Below are positions 5,857 to 8,219 of a stretch of DNA of 8,219 nt, in pieces (position 1 is the first letter of the stretch; every line of letters begins with the position of its first letter). Origin of the DNA: an uncultured Alistipes sp. (lineage in GTDB: Bacteria; Bacteroidota; Bacteroidia; Bacteroidales; Rikenellaceae); contig CAMWYI010000078.1 in NCBI GenBank assembly GCA_947178455.1, forward strand, positions 1 through 8,219, read 5' to 3'. A program made the position numbers and the translations under genes. The notes under the pieces are model-generated. The model ran no database searches. It was not told where the DNA came from and saw nothing but the letters and a program-made list of their open reading frames with translations.

Positions 5857-6090
5857 AGGACGCAAGACCGTCGGAAACCAAATGGCGTTGCTGTGTTCCT
5901 CGTAGGGCAGTAAAACATTCGGCTACCGGATGAAATTAAGGGGCGTTTGCGGGGCAGCAAAACCTTCGGAGACAAGATAAGGTTTCGGTGCCGCTTACGG
6001 GGCAGTAAAGCATTCGGCTACCGGATGATATTAAGGGCCACTTGCAGGGCAGCAAGGCCTTCGGAGACAAGATGAGGATAATGGGCCCCT
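5857..6090. repeat. Tandem array of five alternating 47/48-nt monomers (B-A-B-A-B)
   Basis: Monomers begin at 5857, 5905, 5952, 6000 and 6047, with spacings of 48, 47, 48 and 47 nt. The last four share GGGCAGYAAARCMTTCGG. The copies at 5905 and 6000 (type A) differ at about six of 47 positions. Those at 5952 and 6047 (type B) agree closely over their first 27 nt and then diverge. The copy at 5857 is degenerate but matches type B at 19 of 27 positions. Type A carries a hairpin, CATTCGG-CTA-CCGGATG (5916-5932 and 6011-6027). In the copy at 5952, AAACCTT can pair with AAGGTTT (5960-5966 and 5979-5985). Stop codons interrupt the obvious plus-strand reading frame (TAG at 5903, TAA at 5978), so this is not a coding repeat. 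Function unknown. Confidence 0.85.
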
Positions 6091-6099
6091 AATAAAAAT

Positions 6100-6192
6100 C
6101 TGACAAAATTGCATGTTGCGGCTTGTGCGGAATACGCCTTTCTGCCAATCTGCTGACAAAATGGCAGTCTTCGCCGATTGGTACGACCTTTG
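6100..6192 (+). promoter_or_regulatory. dnaK control region: palindrome, repeated half-sites and candidate -7 box
   Basis: CTGACAAAATTGCA at 6100-6113 and CTGACAAAATGGCA at 6153-6166 differ at one base. The second copy is part of a 15-nt imperfect palindrome, CTGnCA-N3-TGnCAG, at 6153-6167. It is flanked by the inverted pair CCAATC (6145-6150) and GATTGG (6176-6181). Another CTGCCA half-site lies at 6142-6147. GACCTTTG at 6185-6192 matches the -7 consensus TAnnTTTG except at its first base, 17 nt after the palindrome. The palindrome therefore sits where a -33 element would be, which is expected of an operator or of a special sigma site. No CIRCE element is present. Confidence 0.55.
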
Positions 6193-6202
6193 TTCGTTTC
6201 GG

Positions 6203-6277
6203 GGCGTGGTCGTCGTATAGACGGCTGCACAAACGGAAAATATGGGCGTCGTGCGGATGTGGTTTCGACGACCCGCC
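6203..6277 (+). other. Long-range stem in the dnaK leader
   Basis: GGTCGTCG at 6208-6215 is perfectly complementary to CGACGACC at 6266-6273. Beyond a bulged T6207 the pairing continues with GGCG (6203-6206) and CGCC (6274-6277), for 12 bp in all. A smaller GACG/CGTC pair (6220-6223 with 6247-6250) may form inside. The A-rich 35 nt before the dnaK start stay outside the stem, so it does not directly hide the ribosome binding region. Confidence 0.5.
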
Positions 6278-6312
6278 AAAACAGCCAAACAACTAATAAA
6301 CGTATAACGATT

Positions 6313-8219
<1,907 letters not shown>

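Noticed and set aside
5857..6090. Reading the repeat array as a CRISPR array
   Set aside because: The monomers abut each other without unique spacers, come in two alternating types, and no cas gene is present.
6162..6180. A sigma-54 promoter based on TGGCAG upstream of dnaK
   Set aside because: The required TTGC-type -12 element is not at the right distance after TGGCAG.
6090..6312. A CIRCE/HrcA operator upstream of dnaK
   Set aside because: I find no TTAGCACTC-N9-GAGTGCTAA-like inverted repeat in this region.

Overview
The window looks like chromosomal core sequence from a Bacteroidota member. An Alistipes-like (Rikenellaceae) gut commensal is my best guess. This rests on moderately high GC, -7 boxes of the TAnnTTTG type, weak or absent Shine-Dalgarno sequences, several MKK-type lipoproteins, and the sequence style of DnaK, RuvA and CdaA. 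The genus is inference; the phylum is well supported. I see no transposase, integrase, phage gene, CRISPR array, tRNA or rRNA.

Left part (1-2431, minus strand): a compact four-gene cluster read right to left. It holds an OmpH/Skp-like lipoprotein, the diadenylate cyclase cdaA, a CvfB-like S1/winged-helix RNA-binding protein, and the start of a class I SAM-dependent methyltransferase that runs off the window. The gaps are 21, 36 and 2 nt, so one transcript is likely. It faces away from ruvA across an AT-rich spacer that carries opposed TAnnTTTG boxes.

Middle part (2524-5379, plus strand): ruvA is followed by a spacer with GC-rich hairpins and a perfect -7 box. Then come two lipoproteins joined by an ATGA stop/start overlap. 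Both carry recognisable but degenerate FKBP-type folds. The second appears to hold two FKBP-like modules, and the loop of its second module carries a Tyr/Gly/Asn- and Thr-rich low-complexity insertion. A strong intrinsic terminator closes this unit.

Right part (5544-8219, plus strand): an 80-residue helix-turn-helix protein sits alone, with a weak candidate promoter and a clear UUCG-loop terminator. After it come about 525 nt without a gene. These hold a 47/48-nt tandem repeat array of alternating A- and B-type monomers, then the dnaK control region with a CTGnCA-N3-TGnCAG palindrome, a candidate -7 box and a long-range stem in the leader. dnaK fills the rest and lacks only its last few codons.

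No single novel system is evident. The items most worth a second look are the FKBP-like lipoprotein pair with its loop insertion, the alternating repeat array, and the palindrome upstream of dnaK.
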